Source of the DNA: Thiobacillaceae bacterium
Lineage (GTDB): Bacteria; Pseudomonadota; Gammaproteobacteria; Burkholderiales; Thiobacillaceae
Assembly (NCBI GenBank): GCA_012274165.1
Contig: JAAPAA010000247.1
Location: forward strand, 1 to 22,906
Length of the DNA stretch: 22,906 nt
Reading direction: 5' to 3'
Position numbers and translations under genes: made by a program. Positions 1 through 9,094 of this stretch are shown piece after piece. The notes beneath the pieces were generated by a model. It was not told the DNA's origin and did not search any database. It saw nothing but the letters and a program-made list of their open reading frames with translations. Within the stretch, counting starts at the first letter, position 1. Each line of letters starts with the position of its first letter.

Positions 1-854
1 ACGACCACCCCCGGCTGGCGCGCCAGCGCGAGCACCGCCGCGCAGGGACGGCTGCCGACGATGGTGAACTGTGCCGCGGGAAACGCATCGCGAATGGCCG
101 GAAAAATCCGCTCGGCAAACCAGGTCACGGCATCGATATTCGGCCAGTAATCCATCGCGCCGGTGAACACGATGCCCAGCACATCAGGTGAATAGGGATT
201 CGGATAATCGCGCGCAGGCGAAAAATAATCCGCATCGACGCCGTTCTCGAATGCGCCGATCGTATGTCGCGCCTGCGGCACGCGCTGCTGCAACAACGCC
301 GCTTCGTCGTGCGAAACCAGCAAGGTGGCATCGAAATCCTGTGCCACCTGCGCTTCCCATGCGGCCAGTTTGCGGCCTTCGCGCGCATACACCCACGACA
401 GCGGCCAGCGCTGCGTGGAAGCGTATTGCGTCCATTTGTCGGAATCCACGTCGACCATGTCGATCACCCGCCGAGCCAGCGTGGCGGGCATGAACATCGC
501 CATCGCCGACGAATACGCCAGCCCGCGCGTGACCGTCCCGCTCGCCGCCAGCCCGGCTGCCCACTGCTTGAGCGCGCTGCTGCGGTAATACGGCAGCGTC
601 AACGCTTCGCCGGTCAGAAAGCCGCTCAAGCTCGCCAACTTGGCGCGGCGCGGATTCAGCGGCAACAGTTTGATCGATGCGCAAAAGGGTTGGAGCGCAT
701 CCTGAAATTGCCAGTCGTCCGGATCATCGACGAAGGCGCCGAGGTGGATGGCGTAGCGCGTACTCAAATGCCGCAACAAATGAAACGAGCGAATCTTGTC
801 GCCCTTGTTGGGCGGAAACGGAATGCGATGCGCGAGGAACAGCAAGCCGTCCAT
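1..854 (-). CDS. XrtA-associated glycosyltransferase (Stp1-like), C-terminus cut off by window edge
   Basis: The reverse-strand frame from the ATG at 854 stays open for 284 codons to the left edge, so the C-terminus is missing. The N-terminus reads MDGLLFLAHRIPFPPNKGDK, the characteristic opening of the sugar transferase family associated with PEP-CTERM/EpsH1 loci (family knowledge, TIGR03087-like). The later stretch FTGAMDYWPNIDA is typical of the second Rossmann domain of GT-B (GT4-like) enzymes. It probably transfers a sugar onto the lipid-linked exopolysaccharide repeat in the cytoplasm. It starts 3 bp after the FemAB-like stop codon, so it belongs to the same operon. Sugar donor and acceptor cannot be read from the sequence. 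Confidence 0.88.
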   Translation of the reverse strand, partial: MDGLLFLAHRIPFPPNKGDKIRSFHLLRHLSTRYAIHLGAFVDDPDDWQFQDALQPFCASIKLLPLNPRRAKLASLSGFLTGEALTLPYYRSSALKQWAAGLAASGTVTRGLAYSSAMAMFMPATLARRVIDMVDVDSDKWTQYASTQRWPLSWVYAREGRKLAAWEAQVAQDFDATLLVSHDEAALLQQRVPQARHTIGAFENGVDADYFSPARDYPNPYSPDVLGIVFTGAMDYWPNIDAVTWFAERIFPAIRDAFPAAQFTIVGSRPCAAVLALARQPGVV

Positions 855-857
855 GGA

Positions 858-1943
858 TCAGCCCAGATTCTTGACGATATGCGGACCGATGACATTGGCA
901 AGCGCCAACGGCATTTTCTTCCAGGCCTGAATGAACAGGCGGTATTTTGGATTGAGCGGATTGATCTCGGGCACCTCGGGGTCGCTCACCAGAAAATACT
1001 CGTAGTACAGCGGCGCCGGCTCAAAGCCCCAGTTCTTCTTGAAATCGAACGATCCGGTGCCGCGCTTGCTGCGGCCAAAATCGAACACCTTCAGGCCGCG
1101 TTCGCAGGCGCGCCGCATCAATTCCCAGTACATGAAGTCGTTGCCCGCCACGGCACGCGCGGCATCGACGCCGCCGCCGTAATACGGCAGCACCTCGTCA
1201 CGAAAGTAGAACGACATCACACTGGCAATCACCTGATCTCCGAGCATGATGGTCAGCACTTCGCAGTGATCACCGAACTCGTCCTTGAGCAGCCGGAAAA
1301 ATTTGCGTGAAAAAACCGGCGTGCCGAGCCGGTGCACGCTCGCCGAATAGGCTTGGAAAAATCGCGTGGTATCGGCGTCTATTTCACCGCTGAGCCCCGC
1401 CTTGATGCCTTTTCTGACCATCGCGCGCTGCTTGCGCGGAATCGCGTTCAGGTTGGCTTCGACTTCGGGTTCGATGGCCTTCTTGAACGTGACGTACAGG
1501 TCCTTGGCTGGCCAGTCGGCATGCTGTGCGACCTGGTTGCGGTATTCGAGCGCGCCCACCATGAGCGTGCGGGCGAGTGCCTGCGCAGCGCGATCGAGCC
1601 CGCTGCGGGCAGCTTCGTCATCGCTGACGATGCCGCCATACGCGCAAAACGGCAGCGAGCCCAGACTGTGGCCAAACAGACGGCTTTTGATTTCGACCAG
1701 CGGCAGTACGCCGACGATCGCACCGTCACGCTCGGCCAGCAAATAATGGGTGCGATGGCCGAAGGCCTTTCGAATCACGCGTTTCCAGCCGATGCGATGA
1801 AAAAACGTTGCATCCGGATGCCCCAGCACATACGCATCCCAGCGTGACGCGTCGTTCGACGACACCGGGCGAATGACCACCTCTGCCGACCTGGCCGCGG
1901 GCAGCGCCGGTGACGTGTGCCCTTCAGGAAGTTCGATTGGCAT
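858..1943 (-). CDS. FemAB-like XrtA/PEP-CTERM-associated acyltransferase-fold protein
   Basis: A 361-residue protein with paired GNAT-like domains of the FemAB type. Recognisable blocks are RLGTPVFSRKFFRLL near the middle and DFGRSKRGTGSFDFKKNWGF near the C-terminus, the signature region of FemAB proteins in exosortase A loci (TIGR03019-like by family knowledge). FemAB relatives use aminoacyl-tRNA to add amino acids to peptidoglycan. The substrate here is unknown and is probably a component of the exopolysaccharide or its precursor. I chose the ATG at 1943, 2 bp after the deacetylase stop, over the longer reading from 1985 because the extra 14 residues overlap the upstream gene and look non-conserved. 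No strong ribosome binding site is visible, so translational coupling is likely. Confidence 0.87.
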   Translation of the reverse strand: MPIELPEGHTSPALPAARSAEVVIRPVSSNDASRWDAYVLGHPDATFFHRIGWKRVIRKAFGHRTHYLLAERDGAIVGVLPLVEIKSRLFGHSLGSLPFCAYGGIVSDDEAARSGLDRAAQALARTLMVGALEYRNQVAQHADWPAKDLYVTFKKAIEPEVEANLNAIPRKQRAMVRKGIKAGLSGEIDADTTRFFQAYSASVHRLGTPVFSRKFFRLLKDEFGDHCEVLTIMLGDQVIASVMSFYFRDEVLPYYGGGVDAARAVAGNDFMYWELMRRACERGLKVFDFGRSKRGTGSFDFKKNWGFEPAPLYYEYFLVSDPEVPEINPLNPKYRLFIQAWKKMPLALANVIGPHIVKNLG

Positions 1944-1945
1944 GT

Positions 1946-2788
1946 TCAAAGCGTGGGGAGGAATACGCGGTCCACGCGATCCCATTCAAAGTCGTTCAGC
2001 AGTTTGCGCATTCTGCCCGGCATACGTTGCAAATTGACGTAATGGCGAAAGCGCGTTTTGGCCGACAGGCCGGCCTGACGCGGCTGCCCGGCATCCATCT
2101 CCCAGGGATGGAAATAAAACATGCACGGCGCCTGATCCCGCTCATTCACGCGTTGCAGCATCCAGCGTGACATCGAATACGGCAACAGCCGGAACCAGCC
2201 GCCTCCCGCAGCGGGCAGGTTGCGCCCCATCAACTCCAGCGTGGTGGGCGGCAGTTCGAGTATGCCGCCTGCGCCATTGGGATAATTCGGGAAGCGCGGC
2301 GCGTCGGGCATGCCGTAGTGAGCGTGCCTGACCGGATAAATACTCGAGCTGTACACGTAACCGGCGTTTTCCAGTTCCTCGACCGCCCACCAGTTTTTCT
2401 GGTTGATGGAAAAACTCGGCGCACGGTAACCGCGAACGGCGACTCCGCCGAGGTCTTCGAGAATGCACTTGGCGCGGCTGATGTCATCGCGAAACAGTTC
2501 GGGCGTGAGGTCCGACACGCGCTGGTGGCCGTAGCCATGGCTGGCGAGTTCGTGGCCGCCCTCGACGATGCGGCGCACCACCTGCGGGTAGCGTTCGGCG
2601 ATCCAGCCAAGGGTGAAGAAGGTCGCTTTGGCGTCGGCCTCGTCGAGCAGCCCCAGAATCGCGTCGATATTGCGCTCAACCCGGCACGGCAATCTGTCCC
2701 AGTCCTCGCGCCGGATATGCGGGGCAAACGCCGAAACTTGAAAGTAGTCTTCGACGTCGACCGACATCGCATTTTTCATCACGGCCAT
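1946..2788 (-). CDS. XrtA-system polysaccharide deacetylase (NodB domain plus C-terminal DUF3473-like region)
   Basis: A 280-residue carbohydrate esterase family 4 protein. Motif 1 is SVDVEDYF (catalytic base and metal aspartates near residues 11-13), motif 2 is HELASHGYGH (metal histidines), motif 3 is RGYRAPSFS, and FYFHPWEMD supplies the late motif. The C-terminal extension with NLQRMPGRMRKLL matches the PEP-CTERM-locus deacetylases (TIGR03006-like). No signal peptide is visible, as usual for this subfamily. It is expected to remove N-acetyl groups from amino sugars of the exopolysaccharide, fitting its position directly after the UDP-GlcNAc epimerase gene. Its ATG at 2788 abuts the wecB stop codon. 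An in-frame ATG at 2779 (MKNAMSVDV) is an equally possible start. Confidence 0.93.
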   Translation of the reverse strand: MAVMKNAMSVDVEDYFQVSAFAPHIRREDWDRLPCRVERNIDAILGLLDEADAKATFFTLGWIAERYPQVVRRIVEGGHELASHGYGHQRVSDLTPELFRDDISRAKCILEDLGGVAVRGYRAPSFSINQKNWWAVEELENAGYVYSSSIYPVRHAHYGMPDAPRFPNYPNGAGGILELPPTTLELMGRNLPAAGGGWFRLLPYSMSRWMLQRVNERDQAPCMFYFHPWEMDAGQPRQAGLSAKTRFRHYVNLQRMPGRMRKLLNDFEWDRVDRVFLPTL

Positions 2789-3892
2789 TTACACCAGCCT
2801 CAAACCGGCCAGTTGCGGCAGCCAGCCCTTCAGCGTGTGCGCGATGCGCATCGCCGCGCGGCCATCCCAGTATTCCGGAATGCAGCCGGCGCGGCCGCCG
2901 CTCGCCATCACCTGCTCGAACGCCGCCCGGATCGCGTCGGGATCGGCGCCGACCAGGGTGTTGGTGCCTTCCGTCAGGGTGATCGGGCGTTCGGTATTCT
3001 CACGCAGCGTGAGGCACGCAACGCCAAGCGCGGTGGTTTCTTCCTGGATCCCGCCCGAATCGGTCAGCACCAGCTTGGCATCGCGCATCAGGCCGAGCAT
3101 GTCGAGATAGCCCAGCGGCGGCAGGATGCGCAGCGCATCGAGTTTGGTGGACAAACCGAATTTCTCGATGTTGCCGCGCGTGCGCGGATGCAGGGGCAGC
3201 ACCACCGGCAGCACGCGGTTGATTTCACCGATCACGTCGAGCAGCGCCGCCAGCGTGGCCGGATCATCGACATTGGACGGTCGGTGCAGGGTCAGCACCG
3301 CGTAGCCGGGAAGCGTCGCGCCCAGGGTCTGGCTGCTCGGCACCGCGCGTTGGAGATTGCGATACAGGGTGTCGATCATCACGTTGCCGACAAATTCGAC
3401 CCGCGCAGGATCGATCCCTTCGCGCTGCAAATTGGCGAGCGCGCTTTTTTCGGTGATGAACAGCAAGTCAGAAAGCTGATCGGTGAGGACGCGATTGATT
3501 TCCTCCGGCATGCTGCGGTCATAGCTGCGCAATCCCGCCTCGACGTGAATCACGCGCACGCCGCGTTTGGCCGCCACCAGTGCGCAGGCAAGGGTGGAAT
3601 TGACATCGCCCACCACCAGCACGGCCTGCGGCCGCACGCTTTCCAGCACCGGCTCGAAGCGTTTCATCACCTCGGCAGTCTGCACTGCATGGCTGCCCGA
3701 GCCGACTTCGAGATGATGATCCGGACGGGGAATGCCGAGGTCGGCAAAGAAGCCATCGCTCATCGCCGCGTCGTAATGCTGGCCGGTGTGCAGCAACTGC
3801 GCGGCAATGCCGGTTTCAGCCAGCGCCGCCATGACCGGCGCGATTTTCATGAAATTCGGGCGCGCACCCGCGACACATAAAACTTGAGTCAT
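2789..3892 (-). CDS. wecB: UDP-N-acetylglucosamine 2-epimerase (non-hydrolysing)
   Basis: A 367-residue cytoplasmic enzyme interconverting UDP-GlcNAc and UDP-ManNAc, supplying ManNAc-type donors for polysaccharide. Seen directly are the N-terminal ARPNFMKIAP block, VVGDVNSTLACA, HVEAGLRS and TDSGGIQEE (nucleotide-binding and active-site region), with GT-B-like architecture and normal family length. The ATG at 3892 (MTQVLCVAGARPNF) fits family N-termini. The in-frame extension to 3964 would overlap the preceding ATPase gene and looks non-conserved. A GGA lies about 7 bp upstream in a 19-bp gap. Its place between the XrtA-associated ATPase and the deacetylase makes a role in this exopolysaccharide, rather than enterobacterial common antigen, most likely. 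Confidence 0.95.
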   Translation of the reverse strand: MTQVLCVAGARPNFMKIAPVMAALAETGIAAQLLHTGQHYDAAMSDGFFADLGIPRPDHHLEVGSGSHAVQTAEVMKRFEPVLESVRPQAVLVVGDVNSTLACALVAAKRGVRVIHVEAGLRSYDRSMPEEINRVLTDQLSDLLFITEKSALANLQREGIDPARVEFVGNVMIDTLYRNLQRAVPSSQTLGATLPGYAVLTLHRPSNVDDPATLAALLDVIGEINRVLPVVLPLHPRTRGNIEKFGLSTKLDALRILPPLGYLDMLGLMRDAKLVLTDSGGIQEETTALGVACLTLRENTERPITLTEGTNTLVGADPDAIRAAFEQVMASGGRAGCIPEYWDGRAAMRIAHTLKGWLPQLAGLRLV

Positions 3893-3911
3893 GGCGATTC
3901 CGGGTGGAAGG

Positions 3912-4946
3912 CTAGTGAGTGAATTCGTGGCTATCGGGTGGAATGCCGTCATCTGCCGCCGCATGGCGCTCGCTCACGGTATACAGAATTTTGCGCACGA
4001 TGGGCAGGATGCGATTCACCGAGCGTTCCATTTGCTCGACGCGCTGCAGTAGCCGTGCGGTATCTTCGCTGGACCCCGCTCCATCCGGAACAGGTTGGCC
4101 ATTGAGGCCAGTTACCCCGCTGAAATCCTGATGCGCAACTTCATTTTTGAGGTCGGCAATGACTTCGTTGACTTCAGCTGCACCAAAGTAGTTTTTCTCT
4201 TCGAGAAAGCCAAACAGCAACAAGCGGTCGCAGGTCGTATTGAGGCGGCGCGGAATGCCGCCGGTAAAGCGATGCAACTCGGCAAATGCATCATCGCCAA
4301 ACCCCGGCGATCCCTGCCAGCCGACGGTGCGCAAACGGTGCTCGATATAGCCACGCGTCTCGTCCGCACCGAGTGGTCCAAGGTGGTATGAGGCCACCAC
4401 GCGCTGGCGCAACTGCTGCATGTTGGGGCTTTGCAGAATGCCGCGAAACTCGGGCTGTCCCAGCAAAAAAGTCTGGATCAGCGAACGTTCGTCGTTTTGA
4501 AAATTGGACAGCATCCGCAGCTCTTCCACCGCCCGCGACGTCAGGTTTTGCGCCTCATCCACCACCAGCAGCACCCGCTTGCCCTGGCGCGTGGCGGCGA
4601 TGAAAAAGTTTTCGATGTTTTTCAGCAGCGCGGACTTGGTGAGCCCTTCATGCTCCAGTCCGAACGAAGCGGCCACACTGCGCAGCGTGTCCTCTGCATC
4701 CAGCTGGGTGGAGACCAGTTGCGCCGCCACCAGGTTGGACGATTCGAGCTGGCGAAACAGATTGCGCACCAGCGTCGTTTTGCCCGCGCCGACTTCGCCG
4801 GTAATGACAATGAACCCCTCGCCCAGCGACAAGCCGTAGTCGAGATAGGCCATCGCCCGCTTGTGTCCCTTTGAGCCGAAAAAGAAGCGTGGGTCCGGGT
4901 TGAGCTGAAACGGTTTGGCGCTGAAACGGTAATAGTCTTCGTACAT
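3912..4946 (-). CDS. XrtA-associated AAA-type ATPase (secretion-ATPase-like)
   Basis: A 344-residue P-loop ATPase related to the ExeA/GspA type (TIGR03015-like). It opens with MYEDYYRFSAKPFQLNPDP, typical of this family. Walker A is GEVGAGKTT (residues 50-58), Walker B ends in VVDEAQ (D130/E131), and GIPRRLN is the sensor/arginine region. The last 70 or so residues are low-complexity followed by an amphipathic helix (LLQRVEQMERSVNRI), possibly for oligomer or envelope contacts. I chose the ATG at 4946, with GGA 8 bp upstream, over the in-frame start at 4997. The family sits between the outer-membrane protein and sugar-enzyme genes in exosortase loci. Its exact job is unknown, and coupling ATP hydrolysis to polymer export is inference. 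Confidence 0.92.
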   Translation of the reverse strand: MYEDYYRFSAKPFQLNPDPRFFFGSKGHKRAMAYLDYGLSLGEGFIVITGEVGAGKTTLVRNLFRQLESSNLVAAQLVSTQLDAEDTLRSVAASFGLEHEGLTKSALLKNIENFFIAATRQGKRVLLVVDEAQNLTSRAVEELRMLSNFQNDERSLIQTFLLGQPEFRGILQSPNMQQLRQRVVASYHLGPLGADETRGYIEHRLRTVGWQGSPGFGDDAFAELHRFTGGIPRRLNTTCDRLLLFGFLEEKNYFGAAEVNEVIADLKNEVAHQDFSGVTGLNGQPVPDGAGSSEDTARLLQRVEQMERSVNRILPIVRKILYTVSERHAAADDGIPPDSHEFTH

Positions 4947-5033
4947 GAACGATCCGTTGTCTGTAAGTGGCCCGGGCAGTTTGCCCTGTATGAACAATCA
5001 TGCAAAGGCCATGCCATGGCGGCCGGCATTCGG

Positions 5034-6575
5034 TCAGAAAGTCATATAGACCGAGGCGGAGAGGTTGTTTTCCGTGAAATTGGCGTTGGGATCGTTTGAA
5101 TCCCGCCTCTGGTGACGGAGCCCCAGCGTACCGGATAGCCTGGAACCAAATTCATGGCTGACGCCCACGTTGGCGGTGTAGAGGTTGTCATCCCGGGCAA
5201 TTACCGAATCCAGGCCCGCAGGCGACTGGGTATTGGTGAACGCCAAGCCGGCATTCAAGGTGGTGTGCGGTTGCAGGCGATACGCGTAATTGGCGGCCAC
5301 CCCCAGAACCGTGTCCTCGGGTATGCCCACCAACTGCTGGTACTGCCTGATCGTGTCGAACACATTCAAGCCCAGGCTGGATCGACCTTTTGTCCAGGCC
5401 ACAGCGCCCTGAAATGTTTGGCTGACATAGATGCCATTGGCGAGGCCAATCGTCGTAACAGAGCCGACAGGCGCCACCGAAGCCAAAGTACAACCCGTTC
5501 GATTTGGGGGCGGGGTCATGACCCCCCCGTAACCCGGCCCCCCATCACAATTCCATCGATAATAAATGGTTGTATTTTGTAACTGCTGAGAAATATCGCT
5601 CACCCCATCGCTATAACTCGCTGTCCAGGCCGAGTGAGCACTCCGGTAATTGAAATCGAAGCTGTAAGTGCGGCCAAAATAACTCTCGCCAAACGATCCC
5701 TTTACATTGGTTCGGCGGTTGGGTGTCCAGTCCATGCCCAAGGTCCAGGAACGGCCACTGGTTTCGGTTCCGGGGGTGGCCGTGTAGTCGTTGCTGTCAT
5801 AGCCCAGGGTGCCAAATGTCCGGAGATGGCGGGTCAGATCGTAGCCCAGCGTGGAGCCATAGTGATTGAACTGGGCATTTTGCCCACCCTGAACGTTTGC
5901 ATTCCGCATGGAGAAATCCAGCCCCCAGAACAGGTAGCTGAATTCTCTCCCGCTATCAAGCCTGCCGCTCAGGGTGTTCGAATAAATGTCATTCGCCGCG
6001 TTGTCATTGAAAGCAGAGCCTGTTGCGCTGTAACGCAGCTCGGCGTCGGCGAAGTTGCCAAAACGCTGTTTGATATAGGGGCTGATAGCGTAACTAAAGG
6101 CGGCGGCATTATTGGAATCATTGATGGTGGCATTAGCTGGGGAGCCGAGCAGGGAAATGAGCTGCTGGGACACCACCGCACTGGCGTCGAGGAAGAGAAA
6201 GTTATCAACCAGCTCGGCCTTGCCATTCGCATTCAGCGAGCTAAAAAGGCTGTCGCTTTGACCCTCACCCGTACGGGTGACGCCAGTCAGTCCATAGTTC
6301 ATCGCGGCCTGTACCCGTGGCGAGCCCTGATATTGCAGGCTGAATCCGGGCGTCGCGCTCAGAATCAATGAACTCTGTTTGTTCGTTGCGCTCTGGTTCA
6401 CGTTGTCGGTCAGAATCGCCGAAGCGCCCAGGGTCGGCGTGAACAGCCAATCCTGCGCGGCAGCCGGATTGGCAAGCAGCGCGATCCAGATCGACACAGC
6501 CCCCGCCAGCGGCGCTTGCCGGTGCAATTGCGGTTTCGCGTTGCGTAGGCGAGTTTTATTTACCGTAACTGCCAT
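5034..6575 (-). CDS. XrtA-associated beta-barrel outer-membrane protein
   Basis: About 513 residues with a signal peptide (hydrophobic AGAVSIWIALLANPAAA, cleavage before QDW), then a long run of alternating polar/aromatic strands typical of a beta-barrel, ending in the outer-membrane C-terminal signature YMTF. Its position and size match TIGR03016-type PEP-CTERM-locus outer-membrane proteins, so it is the likely exit pore or secretin-like partner for polysaccharide. An odd loop around the middle contains two cysteines (NCDGGPGYGG ... NRTGC) in an otherwise cysteine-free protein, possibly a surface disulfide. Start choice: the ATG at 6575 overlaps the kinase stop by 20 bp and has a weak GGA upstream. 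The ATG at 6584 has none. Either way translation is coupled to the kinase gene. Confidence 0.88.
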   Translation of the reverse strand: MAVTVNKTRLRNAKPQLHRQAPLAGAVSIWIALLANPAAAQDWLFTPTLGASAILTDNVNQSATNKQSSLILSATPGFSLQYQGSPRVQAAMNYGLTGVTRTGEGQSDSLFSSLNANGKAELVDNFLFLDASAVVSQQLISLLGSPANATINDSNNAAAFSYAISPYIKQRFGNFADAELRYSATGSAFNDNAANDIYSNTLSGRLDSGREFSYLFWGLDFSMRNANVQGGQNAQFNHYGSTLGYDLTRHLRTFGTLGYDSNDYTATPGTETSGRSWTLGMDWTPNRRTNVKGSFGESYFGRTYSFDFNYRSAHSAWTASYSDGVSDISQQLQNTTIYYRWNCDGGPGYGGVMTPPPNRTGCTLASVAPVGSVTTIGLANGIYVSQTFQGAVAWTKGRSSLGLNVFDTIRQYQQLVGIPEDTVLGVAANYAYRLQPHTTLNAGLAFTNTQSPAGLDSVIARDDNLYTANVGVSHEFGSRLSGTLGLRHQRRDSNDPNANFTENNLSASVYMTF

Positions 6576-7497
6576 AGTGTCCATAGTAATAATCTGCGCC
6601 CGGGGTTGGGGTGGTTTTATTCAACAACATGCCCACGACCTCACATGACTGGATATGGCTAAGCGCTTCGCGCACCGCTTCCTGTGAGGTTTTCTCGGCC
6701 TCCACCACCATGACGATCTGCCCCATGTGGGTCGCCAGCACGCTGGACTCACTGGTCGCCAACAGCGGGGGGGAATCGAACAAAATGATGCGATCGGGGT
6801 AACGGTTGCCAATATCCTCGACCAAACGCGTCATCGCAGCACTCGCCAACAGTTCGGTAGCCCGCTTGTAGGTACGCCCCGCCGGCAATATCGTCAGCTT
6901 GGCGATATCGGTTTTGATCATCACGTCGGACAGCTTGAGGTGTTTGTCCTGCAACACATCCAGCAAGCCCTTGTCGGCATGAATGCCCAGATATTCCGGG
7001 ATACGCGGCTTGGCGACGTCGGCATCGATCAGCAGCACGGTGCGATCCATTTCCATCGCCATCGAGATGGCCAGATTGATGGCACAGAAGCTTTTACCCT
7101 CACCCGGCAACGAACTGGTCACCATGATGAGATTGCCCCGCTTGACCCGTGCCGCGCCCTGTCCAAATGCATTGGCGATCAGCGGCCGCTTGATGATGCG
7201 GAACTCTTCGGCAATCTTGCTTTTTTCGGCATCCGGCGACACCACGCCCATTCGATGCAAGCGCGCCAGATTGATCGACTGCACCTGGCTATTGCCATCC
7301 AGCACGTAGGCATCCGGCTCGCTAAAAATCGGCTCGACTGTTGTCGCGACAAAAGGTGCGGCGTGTGAGCTGCTCTGCTTGTTGAGCGCGCCTTCAATCG
7401 GGCTGGCGTCGCGCGCAACCTCGCTGTGACTGCCCGAGGGGCCCGGCTTGGGCGCGCCCATACCGATTTTTCCTGCAGCTTTTTCAATAATGCTCAT
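6556..7497 (-). CDS. XrtA-associated tyrosine autokinase (BY-kinase)
   Basis: A 313-residue cytoplasmic bacterial tyrosine kinase without its own membrane domain. Walker A is SSLPGEGKS (residues 128-136), Walker A' is VLLIDADVAKP (residues 154-164), and Walker B is ILFDSPP. The tyrosine-rich tail YYYGHYGSYGK (303-313) is the autophosphorylation cluster. Such kinases act with the chain-length determinant encoded just upstream. Cyclic phosphorylation of the tail controls polymer length and export (BY-kinase knowledge, TIGR03018-like). The first 90 residues are variable linker. The start at 7497 has a clear AGGAG that overlaps the previous gene's TAG stop. The tail coding sequence overlaps the start of the outer-membrane protein gene. 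Confidence 0.94.
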   Translation of the reverse strand: MSIIEKAAGKIGMGAPKPGPSGSHSEVARDASPIEGALNKQSSSHAAPFVATTVEPIFSEPDAYVLDGNSQVQSINLARLHRMGVVSPDAEKSKIAEEFRIIKRPLIANAFGQGAARVKRGNLIMVTSSLPGEGKSFCAINLAISMAMEMDRTVLLIDADVAKPRIPEYLGIHADKGLLDVLQDKHLKLSDVMIKTDIAKLTILPAGRTYKRATELLASAAMTRLVEDIGNRYPDRIILFDSPPLLATSESSVLATHMGQIVMVVEAEKTSQEAVREALSHIQSCEVVGMLLNKTTPTPGADYYYGHYGSYGK

Positions 7498-7505
7498 GGT
7501 TTCTC

Positions 7506-9038
7506 CTAGCCAGCACGCGACATGACCAGTTGCAGGACCATCACCCCGCCATAGGCGGCAATCAGGCTACCCAGCGCAGCGAGATAAGTCAGCAGGCCTT
7601 TGCGTGTGCGGCGGCGAGTTTCATCCGTTTCCACCCGCGACACCGCTCCCAGCAAGGGCAGGCCGGTCAGCTCGCGCAACACGCGGCGGTCAGTCACGGT
7701 ACGGCGCAACTGACTGAGCAGGAACGCCACCACCACGCCAGCGCCCAGCCCGCCCAGCGTCACCAAAGACAGCAGCAACGGGCGGTTTGGCCAAGCGGGC
7801 TGGCTCGGCACAAAGGGCGGATCGATCACGCGGAAATCGACCGTATCGGTCTTGCTTTCGACCTCGCCCGACATGGTGACCGACTCGCGACGCTTCAACA
7901 GCGCGTCGTAATTCTGGCGATACACGTCGTAATCGCGCGTCAGCTGGGTGTACTCCTGCTCAACCTGCGGAACCATATTGGACGCATTGCGCAATTCGCT
8001 ATAACGACGCTGATATTCGCTCACGCGTGCCTGCAGGGAAGCCACCGTCGCATCGGCTTCGGCGATGGCGATGGTGAGCTGCTGATAGACCGGGTTCTGA
8101 ATTTTTGTGCCCGCCGGATTGGCTTTGCGTGCGGCCAAATCAGCCTTTTTCTGCGCTTCCAGCTTGTCGATCAAACGCTTGGTCGACTGAATATCCGGAT
8201 GCAGGTCAGTGTATTGCAGACGCAACTGGTCCATTTGCTTCTGCAATGCCTGAATCCGGCTGTCGATCTCGCTATCGCTCGTGGTGGTCGCTGCGGCCGC
8301 CAGTTCAGGTTCTTCATCAGCCAGTTGCTGCTTGAACTGGTTGCGGCGATTGACCGCTTCCTGCTGATCCAGCTGCGCCTGGCGCAGCTGGGTAGACGTC
8401 TCGGCCAGCTTGGCGTAGTAGTCGCCGCCTTGCCCCGGCATCAAGCCGATATGTTTTTGCTTGAATTCCTTGAGCGCGCTTTCGGCATCGGTCAGCTTCT
8501 GCTGGTATTGCTGCAGCTGTTCTTCGATAAACCGTTGCGAGCTGGAAATATCCTGCCGGGTTTTACCCAGGCTGGTTTCCACGAAAATGGTCAACAACGA
8601 CTGCACGACTTTTTTGGCCAGATCACCACTCGGATCCTGATAACTGATGGTGTAGAGGTTTTCCTGCCCGGTGTCGCTGATCGCAATTTTCCCCGCCAGG
8701 TTATTCAGCATGGCCTCGGTTTGCTCGGGTGTTTTCGCTTTCACATCCAGATCGGTCATGCGGGCGACCTTTTCCAGCGTGGGCCGGCTCACCAATTGAC
8801 GCGTCATCAGCTTGATCTGCTGCTCCACATTGGGCTCCGCAGTCAGACCTTGCAACAAGGGTTTAAGCAAGGTTTGGGTATCCACATAAACGCGCGCCGA
8901 CGCTTCGTAACGGTCAGGAATCATCATCACCCAAGTCCAGCCGACAATACACGCCAGCCATGCGACAGCGACCCCCCACCAACGCCGCTGCCACGCGGCT
9001 TTGGCATATCCTAAAACTTGTTGCAGCACTTGATCCAT
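7506..9038 (-). CDS. XrtA-system polysaccharide chain-length determinant (Wzz/GumC-like, PCP family)
   Basis: A 510-residue inner-membrane polysaccharide co-polymerase. It has a first membrane segment near residues 22-40, the Wzz-type periplasmic motif YEASARVYVDTQTLLKPLL, and long coiled-coil segments rich in Q, E, K and A (roughly 165-300 and 325-400). The conserved proline region VIDPPFVPSQPAWPNRP comes just before a second membrane helix (about 425-445), and a third helix lies near the C-terminus (about 485-505). Length and layout match TIGR03007-type proteins. Unlike Wzc, the kinase is a separate protein, encoded next. The ATG at 9038 is preceded by GAGAG. It works with the export lipoprotein to span the periplasm and regulate chain length. 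Confidence 0.94.
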   Translation of the reverse strand: MDQVLQQVLGYAKAAWQRRWWGVAVAWLACIVGWTWVMMIPDRYEASARVYVDTQTLLKPLLQGLTAEPNVEQQIKLMTRQLVSRPTLEKVARMTDLDVKAKTPEQTEAMLNNLAGKIAISDTGQENLYTISYQDPSGDLAKKVVQSLLTIFVETSLGKTRQDISSSQRFIEEQLQQYQQKLTDAESALKEFKQKHIGLMPGQGGDYYAKLAETSTQLRQAQLDQQEAVNRRNQFKQQLADEEPELAAAATTTSDSEIDSRIQALQKQMDQLRLQYTDLHPDIQSTKRLIDKLEAQKKADLAARKANPAGTKIQNPVYQQLTIAIAEADATVASLQARVSEYQRRYSELRNASNMVPQVEQEYTQLTRDYDVYRQNYDALLKRRESVTMSGEVESKTDTVDFRVIDPPFVPSQPAWPNRPLLLSLVTLGGLGAGVVVAFLLSQLRRTVTDRRVLRELTGLPLLGAVSRVETDETRRRTRKGLLTYLAALGSLIAAYGGVMVLQLVMSRAG

Positions 9039-9094
9039 GCGGACTCTCTACCCCATCAAAACAAACACACCGTCAATAGACGGCGTGGTGACGA

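Noticed and set aside
264..1310. 348-codon plus-strand open frame.
   Set aside because: It is antisense to the glycosyltransferase and FemAB-like genes, rich in R, H, Q and A as expected from GC-rich antisense frames, and has no recognisable domain.
2318..3880. 520-codon plus-strand open frame.
   Set aside because: It is antisense to the deacetylase and wecB, which have clear catalytic motifs. It has a low-complexity H/R/Q composition typical of shadow frames.
4974..4986. GGGCA-GTT-TGCCC hairpin between the outer-membrane protein and ATPase genes.
   Set aside because: There is no T-tract, and the operon continues. It is probably chance or a minor attenuating structure.
7530..9014. 494-codon plus-strand open frame.
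   Set aside because: It mirrors the chain-length determinant almost exactly. Its Q/L/H-rich sequence reflects the coiled-coil codons on the other strand.
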